A stretch of 62,441 nucleotides of DNA from a bacterium (GTDB taxonomy: Bacteria; UBA8248), in NCBI GenBank assembly GCA_022825065.1, contig JAJDYR010000038.1, positions 1 to 62,441 on the forward strand, given 5' to 3'. The notes under the pieces are model-generated. The model was not told where the DNA came from, did no database searches, and worked only from the letters and a program-made list of their open reading frames with translations. Made by a program: the position numbers and the translations under genes. This document shows, piece after piece, positions 27,577-36,100 of this stretch (its first letter is position 1; every line of letters begins with the position of its first letter).

Positions 27577-27770
27577 TTTATTCGACGAAATTCGGAAATA
27601 TATTCATTATCTTCTTTAGTCTATTTTCATAACCGATTGAAATACAGCTTATTATTACTTTATTGTTCCCATCGTTCATTTTCAGAAATTTATCGAAATA
27701 CCCCGTAAATTTATCCGATTTTATCGAAAATATCATTATTTTCATTTCCATCGTCATCTCCGGGCTCATG
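27577..27770 (-). other. AT-rich tract with 63-codon open frame
   Basis: About 190 bp of sharply low GC in an otherwise GC-rich region, upstream of aceE. On the minus strand it has an open frame from ATG 27769 to a stop at 27578 encoding a Lys/Ile/Phe-rich peptide ('MKIMIFSIKSDKFTGYFDKF...'). No ribosome-binding site stands out and I do not recognise the peptide. It may be a foreign remnant, or an AT-rich promoter-proximal (UP-like) region. The rest of 27369-28529 holds only repeats. Confidence 0.35.
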
Positions 27771-27852
27771 GGCGCTGCTCCCCGCGAGAGCCGAACCCGG
27801 GCGGGAGTCCGCCTCTTCGGATCATGCGGGGCGACACGCGGCAGCGCCCGTT

Positions 27853-28064
27853 CGCGAACGGCCTCTGCGGAATGCGCTGTCCTGGTCATCACGCCCTCCC
27901 TTGCGGGCGAATCCGCTCAATTGCGCGGGAATCCTTCGCCCGGCGCCGCGCGCACGATACCGCAGTCCGGGTTTTCAGGGAGTGCGGCAACTGCGGGGAA
28001 ATGCGTGGTCAGGCCCGGCCGGGGCGGGAGGGTTCGACCCGCGCGGGGAGGGGCTGTTGAAAAA
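27853..28064 (+). repeat. ~190-bp dispersed repeat, copy 1
   Basis: The segment starting CGCGAACGGCCTCTGCGGAA and ending shortly after ATGCGTGGTC, then a GGGGAGGGG-GTTGAAAAAG tail, recurs at 31131-31318 with only a few substitutions and small indels. It contains smaller inverted motifs but no credible gene; the open frames across it are shared only because the DNA is repeated. Confidence 0.85.
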
Positions 28065-28447
28065 GTCTCTGCACGACTTTCGAGATCGTTTTCTGTAGGG
28101 ACAGGCCTCCGTGCCTGTCCTATATCGGGGTGAATATGACGGGCGGGCACGGTCGAACTTCCCTCTTCGGGAAGTTCGACGCCCCTACAGTCGTCATTCG
28201 AGGGATCGCATGTATGGTTGTTGAAAAAGCCTCCGAAAGCAGGGAATGGGTTTCCCGTAGGGGTCAGACATATATGTCTGACTGCGTGTCCGCCCGGTTG
28301 TTGATGCGGACCTTGTCGATGCTTTCTCCCCCTGTTGGCGTTCCAGCCCCCGATATCCGTTCGATATGCGAACTTCGCGTTTGGGGCGGACACGCAGGTC
28401 CGCCCTTACAAAAAGCGCAGATCCTCATACATCAGGGCTTCTTCTTA

Positions 28448-28479
28448 CCCCCCTGACAAGGGGGGGCAGGGGGGGGTGG
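28448..28479. repeat. partial MITE-like element (one arm)
   Basis: A single right arm (CCCCCCTGACAAGGGGGGG then a G-run) of the 31-bp-TIR element, flanked by AGGGACAGG/CCTGTCC palindromes at 28097-28122 and 28500-28525. The junction with TRAP-transporter coding sequence follows immediately at about 28530. Confidence 0.75.
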
Positions 28480-28529
28480 TTTACAGGACGAGGGACCCCG
28501 GACAGGCACGGAGGCCTGTCCCTACAATA

Positions 28530-28844
28530 CGCGGTGTGGTTTGGTTCGTCATCCCGGTGTTTGCGCCGATCGTCGAACTGCTCGACTTTGCCGGCCATGC
28601 GTCCAGGCTGGACGTCGTTTATTGGTTCGCCATTCTGCTTGCGGTGAACCTGCAAACCTCTTTCCTGGCGCCGCCGTTCGGATTTGCGCTGTTTTACATG
28701 AAGGGCGTGGCCTCACCCCAGGTCAGGATCCAGCAGATCTACACCGGAATCATTCCGTTCGTGCTTCTGCAACTGACCGGACCGGCGCTTATCATGGCAT
28801 TTCCGGAAATCGCCGTGTGGCTGCCGAGACAGCTGCTCAATTGA
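28530..28844 (+). pseudogene. 3' fragment of TRAP transporter large permease (DctM/TRAP-L)
   Basis: Only the last ~103 residues remain: 'VIPVFAPIVELLDFAG', 'FAILLAVNLQTSFLAPPFGF' and 'YTGIIPFVLLQLTGPALI' are the C-terminal helices of the DctM subunit of the mannitol/chloroaromatic TRAP class. Upstream coding sequence is replaced by a dispersed palindrome (CCTGTCCCTACAATACGCG), so the gene is truncated at its 5' side and has lost about three quarters of its length. No small-subunit or binding-protein gene is present. Confidence 0.8.
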
Positions 28845-28845
28845 G

Positions 28846-30261
28846 TCATTCCTGGGCCGGTGCGGCCAGATCGGGCCTTCGGTCGACCCACGGTCTGGCG
28901 GCCTCGAATGCGGCGGCGGCGCGGAAGATGTCTTCCTCGTGCAGGATCCGCGAAACCATCTGCATGCCCACGGGCAGGCCGTCCCGGGTCCATCCCGCCG
29001 GCACCGAGGCGGCCGGCTGGCCCGTCAGGTTGAACGGATAGGTGTAGTAGACCCAGGATACGATGTTGCGGTCGGGCATCTCCGGAGGCGCGTTGCAGTT
29101 CACGTCGAAAGCCGAGACGGGAAGCGTCGGCGTCAAGAGCAGATCGTAGTCCTCGAAGAAGAGGCGCATCTTCTCGCGGAAGTCGTAGCGCCGGAAAACC
29201 TTGTCGTAATACTCGTCCAGTTCCTGATCGAGGGCGCCGGCGAGCACGTCGGCAACCGCCGGGTCGAGCAGGTCCGGCTTGTTGGCGAGCACATCCTTGA
29301 GCCGGGTTCCGACGCCGGCGTAGAACTCGGCCATCCAAATGGGGAGCGGGTCCTCTTCCATGACCTGTTCGACCAGGTCCACGGTGCAGCCGAGATCCTC
29401 GAACACCCTGACGGCCTCCTCGACGATCCGGACCACCTCGCCGGTCGGCTGCGCGTAGCCGAGCGTCGGGCTCCAGGCCAGGCGCATGCCCTCGACCGGA
29501 CGCTCGCAGGCGGCCAGGAAGTCGGGCACGGGCTGCGCGACGCCGAAGGGATCCCGGCGGTCGTGCCCGGCGACGGCGTTCAGCAGGAGCGCCCCGTCGC
29601 GCACCGTGCGGGTGAGCGGGCCGACGTGGCCGAGCGTCGGCGTGGCGCTCGCCGGGAAGACCCCGACGCGCGCGAACTGCGCCTTGATGCCGAAAAGGCC
29701 GCTGAGCGAACTCGGGATGCGGACGGACCCGCCGCCGTCGGTTCCGAGCGCGAACGGCGTGACCCCGGCGGCAACGCTGGTCGCGGCGCCGCAGCTCGAA
29801 CCGCCCGGCGTCTTGGCGAGATTCCAGGCGTTCGGCGTCACCCCGGTCAGCGGGCTGTCGCCGACCGCCTTGCAGCCGAACTCGCTGGTCGTCGACTTGC
29901 CGACGATGCAGCCGCCCTGCCGCCGCACCCGGTCCACCGAGGGCGCGTCGACCGCCGCGACGTTGTCCGCCATCGCCCGGGAGCCGAAGGTCAGCTTCAG
30001 GCCGTTCACGGCGATCAGGTCCTTCACCGAGATGGGTAGGCCGTGCAGCAGTCCGAGCTCTTCGCCGGACATGACGGCCTTTTCGGCCTGCCGCGCCGCT
30101 TCGAGGGCGAGGTCGGGCGAGGTCTGGACGAAACAGTTGAGCGTCGGCTCCAGCCCGTCCATGCGCTCCAGGGCCGACCCGACGAGTTCGACCGGCGAGA
30201 TGTCGCCGCGCGCGATCAGGTCCTTCAACTCGATTGCCGTCATGAACGCGAAATCGCTCAT
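28846..30261 (-). CDS. amidase signature family hydrolase
   Basis: 471-residue amidase (AS family), hydrolysing an amide to acid and ammonia in the cytoplasm. The Ser-cisSer-Lys triad is visible: Lys80 in 'LPISVKDLI', Ser155 in 'GGSSCGAA' and nucleophile Ser179 in 'GTDGGGSVRIP'. The usual GGSSGG has Cys157 in place of Gly. Start ATG overlaps the stop of the marR gene (ATGA), so the two are translationally coupled. The stop is one base from the TRAP fragment stop on the other strand. Gene is complete although its surroundings are clipped by repeats. Confidence 0.92.
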   Translation of the reverse strand: MSDFAFMTAIELKDLIARGDISPVELVGSALERMDGLEPTLNCFVQTSPDLALEAARQAEKAVMSGEELGLLHGLPISVKDLIAVNGLKLTFGSRAMADNVAAVDAPSVDRVRRQGGCIVGKSTTSEFGCKAVGDSPLTGVTPNAWNLAKTPGGSSCGAATSVAAGVTPFALGTDGGGSVRIPSSLSGLFGIKAQFARVGVFPASATPTLGHVGPLTRTVRDGALLLNAVAGHDRRDPFGVAQPVPDFLAACERPVEGMRLAWSPTLGYAQPTGEVVRIVEEAVRVFEDLGCTVDLVEQVMEEDPLPIWMAEFYAGVGTRLKDVLANKPDLLDPAVADVLAGALDQELDEYYDKVFRRYDFREKMRLFFEDYDLLLTPTLPVSAFDVNCNAPPEMPDRNIVSWVYYTYPFNLTGQPAASVPAGWTRDGLPVGMQMVSRILHEEDIFRAAAAFEAARPWVDRRPDLAAPAQE

Positions 30262-30713
30262 CGTTCCTGTCCGTCGAGCCACCCGCCAAGCGTCTCGAGC
30301 GTCTTCGCAAACCGCTCGATTTCATCCACGTCTATCGCGCTGAAGGCCCGGAACAGATCCTGGCCGATGTCCTTGTGGATCCTGTCGAGCGGCGCAGTCG
30401 TCTCATCCCTGGCAGTAACGATTTTCGAGCGCTTGTCGGTCGGGCTATCGGCGAAATCCACCGGTTCCATATTGCGGAACTTTGCCAGGGCCTTCGTAAC
30501 GGCAGGCTGGCCGACTTCCACAGCCGCTGCGATGTCCGATATGCGGCTGCCTCCCCGCGATCGTTGCCTGACGATGTGATGCAGGATGCCGAACTGACCC
30601 AACGTCAGACTGTGGGGTTCCGGCAAAATGGTCATGCGTGTTCCGAAAAGCTGGCTGCCAATGGACAGCCAGGTTGCACGTTCTGATACCAGCGGGCCTG
30701 TGAGTTTCGACAT
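30258..30713 (-). CDS. MarR family transcriptional regulator
   Basis: 151-residue winged-helix repressor. 'LTLGQFGILHHIVRQRSRGG' is the scaffold helix, 'ISDIAAAVEVGQPAVTKALAKF' the recognition helix-turn-helix, and 'DKRSKIVTARDE' the wing. ATG chosen because residues encoded upstream are AT-rich noncoding-looking sequence. Upstream of the amidase gene and coupled to it; divergent from the truncated membrane-protein gene. Likely controls the amidase and/or that divergent gene through the palindrome at 30759-30772. Confidence 0.85.
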   Translation of the reverse strand: MSKLTGPLVSERATWLSIGSQLFGTRMTILPEPHSLTLGQFGILHHIVRQRSRGGSRISDIAAAVEVGQPAVTKALAKFRNMEPVDFADSPTDKRSKIVTARDETTAPLDRIHKDIGQDLFRAFSAIDVDEIERFAKTLETLGGWLDGQER

Positions 30714-30758
30714 GGTTTCACGATTCGCTTGATTCGCATTCCAAAGAATATAAAAAAA

Positions 30759-30772
30759 TATTCCAGGGAATA
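30759..30772. promoter_or_regulatory. MarR-type operator palindrome
   Basis: TATTCC-AG-GGAATA is a perfect 6-bp inverted repeat in the AT-rich 76-bp gap between the divergent marR gene and the membrane-protein gene; a second shorter one (ATTC-CAAA-GAAT) lies at about 30739-30749. Size and place fit autoregulation by the adjacent MarR protein. Confidence 0.5.
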
Positions 30773-30789
30773 CAAATTGAAATAGAGCA

Positions 30790-31130
30790 ATGTTCCTGAA
30801 GCTGCTGGGCCGCGTCACCGCCCTCCCGCTTTGGACCCATGCAGCTGCCGCGGTCGCGACTGTCGCCAGCTTTCAATGGACGAGGGGCTGGCTTGAAGCC
30901 GGCTATGCCGCGTCACGGCGCCCCGTGGATTTCGCCACCGGCCGGACCGCGTTCAGCGGCGAAAAGATCAAGAGCTGCTTCGCCCATACGCAGAAGACGG
31001 GTACGCTCGACGTATACTGGACCACCCGGGTCATCGTCTACGGGTTCATCCTTGCCATGGCGTGCATGGGGCTGTTCGTCTGCACGTTCGTCGCGCGGTT
31101 CAGCCGCGGCGGCAGGCGGCAGGGGCCGCC
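30790..31130 (+). pseudogene. 5' part of an unrecognised two-helix membrane protein, truncated by repeat
   Basis: The first ~113 codons look genuine: 'MFLKLLGRVTALPLW', a TM segment 'THAAAAVATVASF', a soluble part with 'KIKSCFAHTQKTGTLDVYW', and a second TM segment 'VIVYGFILAMACMGLFVCTF'. At about 31131 the frame runs into the second copy of the ~190-bp repeat and continues as repeat-derived residues to a stop at 31518. I read it as a gene cut off by the repeat, or one whose natural C-terminus is lost. I do not recognise the family. Confidence 0.5.
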
Positions 31131-31318
31131 CGCGAACGGCCTCTGCGGAATGCGCGCTCCTGGTCATCACGCCCTCCCTTGCGGGCAAATTCCGGTCAAT
31201 TGCGCGGGAATCCTTCGCCCCGCGCCGCGCGCGATACCGCAGTCCGGGTTTTCGGGGAGTGCGGCAACTGCGGGGAAATGCGTGGTCAAAGCCGAGCGGG
31301 GAGGGGTTGTTGAAAAAG
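31131..31318 (+). repeat. ~190-bp dispersed repeat, copy 2
   Basis: Same orientation as the copy at 27853-28064. It begins at the end of the truncated membrane-protein gene and ends in GTTGAAAAAG. The two copies bracket the TRAP fragment-amidase-marR-membrane protein islet. Confidence 0.85.
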
Positions 31319-31367
31319 ACCCTGAAAGGGTAATGGCAACCCCCTTGAAAGGGAAATCCCATAACAG

Positions 31368-31540
31368 CAACCCCCCCTACCCCCCCTTGTCAGGGGGGCA
31401 AGAAAAAGCAAAACCCCCTCAGCCCGGCGGGGGCGCATCGTCTTTTTATACCCCCCCTGACAAGGGAGGCTATTCTTTCACCCCCTCGTCGGGAGGGCGT
31501 TCTTTTTTACCCCCCTGACAAGGGGGGGTAGGGGGGGTTG
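31368..31540 (+). repeat. MITE-like element, copy B (with duplicated right arm)
   Basis: Left arm 31368-31398 is identical to copy A. The interior is followed by a diverged right arm (about 31451-31470), a ~40-bp insertion, and then a perfect right arm 31510-31540, so this copy seems to carry a second arm. The rest of 31541-31758 is noncoding with CTCGGGGTGAGG-type repeat motifs. Confidence 0.85.
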
Positions 31541-31758
31541 CTTTTCAGTAGAGAGGGATGCCCCTTTTACCCCCTGAAAAGGGGATTTTTTCAACAGCCC
31601 CCTCAAGGGGGAAATGTTGTCTCCTACCTCCCCGGTCGTGTTCGACCTCCGGCGGCTACTCGGGGTGAGGGGTGCCGGGCAACGCCGGAGCCTGCCCCGG
31701 GCGAAGTCGAGGGGCCGCTGCCCGGGGTGAGGCGGAGCGGCGGCCGCGCGCCCGCCCG

Positions 31759-32691
31759 TCAGGGCGCGCGCTTCGCGCCGAAGGCGCCGAGGTAGCGGGT
31801 GGTGTCGAACACGCCCCAGGCCTCCTCGTGGCCGGGGCCGTGGAAGGCGCCGGCGAGGTAGTCGCTCCCCACCGTCCCGGTCGAGAAGCGCCCCGCCGAA
31901 AGCGGCATGTCCGCCCAGCCCGGCGCGCCGACGCTATGCCCCGGCACGGAGACGGATACCCCCACGCGCGGGCGCGAGAGGTCCGCGACCGTCACCGTAA
32001 CCGTCCCCTGCAGCCGCTCGAACGCGCCGGCGGGGCTCGCCTCGACGATCCCGCTCCAGGCCGCGCTCCCCGTCCCCGAGGGGTTCGAGCCCGAGGCCGC
32101 GCCCGCGGCGTAGGCCCGCGCGAAGGCGAACTCGCCGGCGAGCGTCCCCTCACCCACCTTGCCGGTGAGGGGACCGGAACCCACCTCCAGCGCCGCGTAG
32201 CCGTGTGCGCCCCAGAAGCCGTAGCTCTCGACCTCCGGCGCCGCGGTCACCCGGACGCCCTCCACGCTCTCGTCGGTAATATCGAGACGCCCCCGGGTGG
32301 TCGCGGCGTCGAACCCCCCGCGCCGGGCGAGAGCCGCCGCGCTCAGGCTGACGCCGAGAACGGCGGCCGAGCCCGTCAGGCTCCCGATGGTGACCGCCGT
32401 CCCGTCCGCCGCCTCGCAGCGCGCGCCCGTGCACTCGAACGTGTCGACCAGGTCCTCCGCGAGCGTCTCGCCCCCGCCCTCGAGTGAATAGCGGGCGCGG
32501 GCGCTCGTGAGCAGCAGCGCGTCGGCGCCCGCGAGGATTTCGCCGAGCCGGACCACCGCCGGGTCCGAGCGCACCCGTTCGAGCTCCGCCTCGCCCAGCG
32601 CGGCGGTCGCCCCGCCCCCGCCCCCGCCCCCGCAGGCCGCCAGCGCCAGCGCGGCGAAGGCGAACGCCAACGTCCGCAGTGTCTTCAACAT
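31759..32691 (-). CDS. surface lipoprotein with TbpB-like barrel
   Basis: 310-residue lipoprotein. Signal with lipobox 'LALAAC' (Cys20) followed by a Gly7 tether. The body is beta-rich and ends in 'YLAGAFHGPGHEEAWGVFD' and 'YLGAFGAKR', the closing pattern of transferrin-binding-protein-B-like / factor-H-binding-like beta barrels exposed on the outer surface. Start is the ATG before 'LKTLRTLAF'; a second ATG four codons upstream is possible. It lies 420 bp downstream of the autotransporter gene on the same strand, separated by a repeat. Ligand unknown. Confidence 0.75.
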   Translation of the reverse strand: MLKTLRTLAFAFAALALAACGGGGGGGATAALGEAELERVRSDPAVVRLGEILAGADALLLTSARARYSLEGGGETLAEDLVDTFECTGARCEAADGTAVTIGSLTGSAAVLGVSLSAAALARRGGFDAATTRGRLDITDESVEGVRVTAAPEVESYGFWGAHGYAALEVGSGPLTGKVGEGTLAGEFAFARAYAAGAASGSNPSGTGSAAWSGIVEASPAGAFERLQGTVTVTVADLSRPRVGVSVSVPGHSVGAPGWADMPLSAGRFSTGTVGSDYLAGAFHGPGHEEAWGVFDTTRYLGAFGAKRAP

Positions 32692-32922
32692 GCCTGAAAC
32701 CATCTTTCACTCCTTTCCCAGAATCCGAGATCGAAATATATCCGTGCGTCTGCCCGAACCGCCCGAAGAAACGAGAGCGGATTGTAGGGGCCGCATATAT
32801 GCGGCCCATCACAGGGCGGCGAAAAAAGGCCGGGACGCATGTATGCGTCCCCTACACACCCCCGAATCCCCTCAGGGGTTGTTGAATAACCCGGCCCCTG
32901 CTCGCCTCCTCGCCTTGAAAAC

Positions 32923-33033
32923 CAACCCCCCCTACCCCCCCTTGACAGGGGGGTATGAAAAGGCGACGCCCGCCGCCGGTAGAGGGCTTTTGTTTTTTCT
33001 TGCCCCCCTGTCAAGGGGGGGTAGGGGGGGTTG
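32923..33033 (-). repeat. MITE-like element, copy C (inverted orientation)
   Basis: Arms 32923-32953 and 33003-33033 (TTGACAGG variant of the core) with the interior reading as the reverse complement of copy A (GGCGACGCCCGCC...GCTTTTGTTTTTTCTTG). The 32692-33114 gap holds only this element plus GTTGAATAA and TTTTTCAACAACCCC motifs and a short ATGCGGCCC/ATGTATGCGTCCC repeat region. Confidence 0.88.
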
Positions 33034-33114
33034 CTCTTTTGACAAAGCCTTTTTCAACAACCCCTTGTCAGGGGGGCTTTTCTTTTATCCCCTCGTCGGG
33101 GGATATCGCCCTCC

Positions 33115-36100
33115 TCAGAACCTGTAGCGCACGTCGAGCCTGAGCCCGTGCGACGGGTCCGCCGTCTCGCGCTCCGTCCGCTCGCCCGCGAACTCCACGT
33201 TCAGGTCCGCCCGCGACGCCTCGAAGCGCGTCCCCAGCCTCAGGCGGCTGCCCGCGCCTCCCGCGCTCGTCTCGGCGAAGGGCGTCACCAGACCCCGCCC
33301 CGCCCACGCGAAACCGTAGCCCACCCGCGCGTCCACGGCGGCCTCCCGCGCCGCCGCGAGCCTCGGCGCCTCGTCGCGCCAGAGCGCCTCCGCCCCGCCC
33401 GCAGGCGCCCCCCAGCGCGGCGTCAGCGCGAAGGAGAGCCCCCGGCCCTCCGCCCCGGGGCCCATCCGCACCGTCACGCTCACCCCTTGTTCGCGCGCGT
33501 CGTCCTCCGAATGCGCCGCCAGCCACCGCCCGCGCGCCTCTACCTGGAACCGCGCCGCCGTGTAGCGCGCCCCGCCCGCGATCTCGACCCCGCTCCCCGT
33601 GAGGCCGTCGCCCCCGTCGCGTCGCGCCGCCGCCTCCAGGAAGGGCGTGAGCGCAGCACCCCCGGCCAGTTCGACGCGGCGCGAGGCCTCCAGCCCCAGC
33701 CTCAGGCGGCGCGTGTCCGCGCTCACGCCCGAGATGGTATCGGGGCCCGCCTCGACCTCCATCCGCACGAAGCTCGCGTCCGCGCGCACCGCCAGGTCGA
33801 AACCCCCCACCGGGGCGAGTTCGCGCCTCAGGCCCACCGACGCCATCCGCATGTCGAGGTCGCCCGTCTCGCGCTCCTCATCCTCCGTCCGGTGGCGCGC
33901 CTCGCCGCTCCCCGCACCCAGCACCAGGCGCAACTCCAGCCCGTTCGCGAACCGCCAGCGTCCGTAGGGATACGCCGCCGTCAGCGTCGTCTCCAGGCGG
34001 CCCCGGCCCGATGCGCCCTCCGAATCGAAGCCGTAGTCCGCCTCGCTCGTCCCGTGCGCGAGCGCAAGGCCCGCCACCCACGGACCCCGCCGCATGTCGA
34101 AGCCCAGCCAGCCCGTCCGCGTCTCGCCCTCGTAGCGCGCCCCCGCCTCCGGGCGGCCCTCGAAGGAGCCGAAATCACCCCGGCCCCACACCGCCCACAG
34201 CGGCGCGCCGGGAGCCGCGCCCCCGTCGGCCGAGGCCGGCGTCCAGGTAAACGCGCTCGCGCGCATGAGTTCATCGCTCGTGATTCCCGCCGCGCCGCAC
34301 CCCCCGGAAGCCGCGCGCTCGTAGACGGGGCGCTCGTAGCGCTCCGCCGGGCACGCCCGCTCCAGAACCGCGGGCACGCCGCCGCCGAGCAGAACCTCCC
34401 GCCCCGCCAGCCGCACCCCCGTCCCGGGGACGGCGTCGGCGAAGCGCGCGTTCACGTTGCCCAGCGCGCCCGCGAGCGTCCGCGTCCCCACCGCCGCCAG
34501 CGTCCGCCTCAAATTCCGCCGCACCGCCGCCGCCGGGTCCGGCGCCGCCTGGACCGTAACCGCGAAGGTCAGCGCCGCCGCGTCCGTGCCCGCCCGGTTC
34601 GCGTCCGCGTCGCGGGCCGTATACGTGAACTCGTAGCGCCCCGCCGCCGCCGGCGTCCCCGAAAGCCGCCGCGTCGCCGGGTCGAAGACGAGCCCCGCCA
34701 GGCCCGCCGGCTCCGAGGTCAGGCTGTAAGTCAACGCGCCGTCGCCGCCCGCCGCCTCCGGCAGCGCTACCGGCTCCATCGCCGCGCCCCGCGCCAGCGC
34801 CAGCGCCGCCACCGTCGCGCCGCCGAAGCTCGGCGCCGTGTCCGACTCCCCGCCACCGCCGCCGCCGGCGGGCGGCGGCGTCCGCGTCGTCGGTGGCGGG
34901 CCATGGGTCACCGTCATTCTCGGGATAAATCCCGCTTTGTTGCCCGCGTAGTCCTGTATCCGATAATCTTTGCTGATGATGTAATAGCGCACTATCAACT
35001 TGTCGTCCCCGATCACCGCCTTCGCCAGCGTCAGGACGACCGCACGGCCGCGAACCCTGACGCTGGTCACGCCGACGATCTCCGAATCCCGGTCGCCGGG
35101 CTTGATGAACATGTTGTTCGGGTCGGGTTCCTTGACGATGAAGTCGCGTTCCACGAGGAAGGAATCCGTGAGCGGCGCGACGCTCGGGTCCAGCTCCTCG
35201 TCGTAGGTCAGCGTCAGCACCGCCCCTTCCACCGTCGCGGCCACAGGCCTCGGACTCCTGGTGTCCCCGGCCAGCCGCTTGTTGTCGATCCGGCTCGCGA
35301 GGTTGCCCGCGTAGTCCTGGATGCCGACGGCTCCAAGACCCGCCGGGACCTCGTAGGTCAGCTGCACGACCTGGCCTTCGGCCGCCGCCGATTCCAGGGT
35401 CAGGACGACCGAGCCGCCGCGTATCTCGACGCCGGTGACTTGCCGGGCCGCGCCCGCCACCGTCACCGCGAAGCGCTCCGGCCCCGGCGTGCGACCCGGG
35501 TTCAGCGTCTCGCTGTAGGTCAGCACAAGCACCGACCCTTGCGCCGTCGCGCTCCACAGAACCGGGGGCGTCGCGTCGGTCTCCTCCGGCGTGCCGTTGG
35601 CCGCCGCCTGCCCGGAGAAGTTCTCCGCCTCGTTGCCGGCCGCGTCCCGCAGCGGATTGGCGCCCGGCGCCGTGTAGCTCACCGTCACCGTCTCGCCGTG
35701 GGCGACCGCACCGGCCAGGGTCACCGTCGCGGTCATGCCGGAGACGGAGGCCGCCCCGGTGCCGGCGATGGTCCGGGCCGCGCCGTCCGGGGGCGTCGCG
35801 CTCACGCCGAACGCGCTCCCCGCCGGGGCCGAGCCGGCGTCCAGGGCCTCGTCGAAGGTCACCGTCAGCGTATTCTCGTATACCGTCGCGTCGGTGACGG
35901 CGGGCGGCGCGGTGTCGGGCGTGAGGTTGGTCACCGGCCGGTCGGTGAAGCCCGGCGCCTCGTTGCCGGCCGCGTCCCGGAGCGGGTTGGTCGCCGGCTT
36001 GGTGTAGTGCACCATGACCGTCTCGCCGTGAGCGACCGCCTCTGCCAGGGTCACCGTCGCGGTCATGCCGGAGACGGAGGCCGCCCCGGTGCCGGCGATG

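Noticed and set aside
27663..28133. 156-codon plus-strand open frame
   Set aside because: Made of AT-rich noncoding sequence joined to the dispersed ~190-bp repeat; same residues recur at 31.1 kb because the DNA is repeated.
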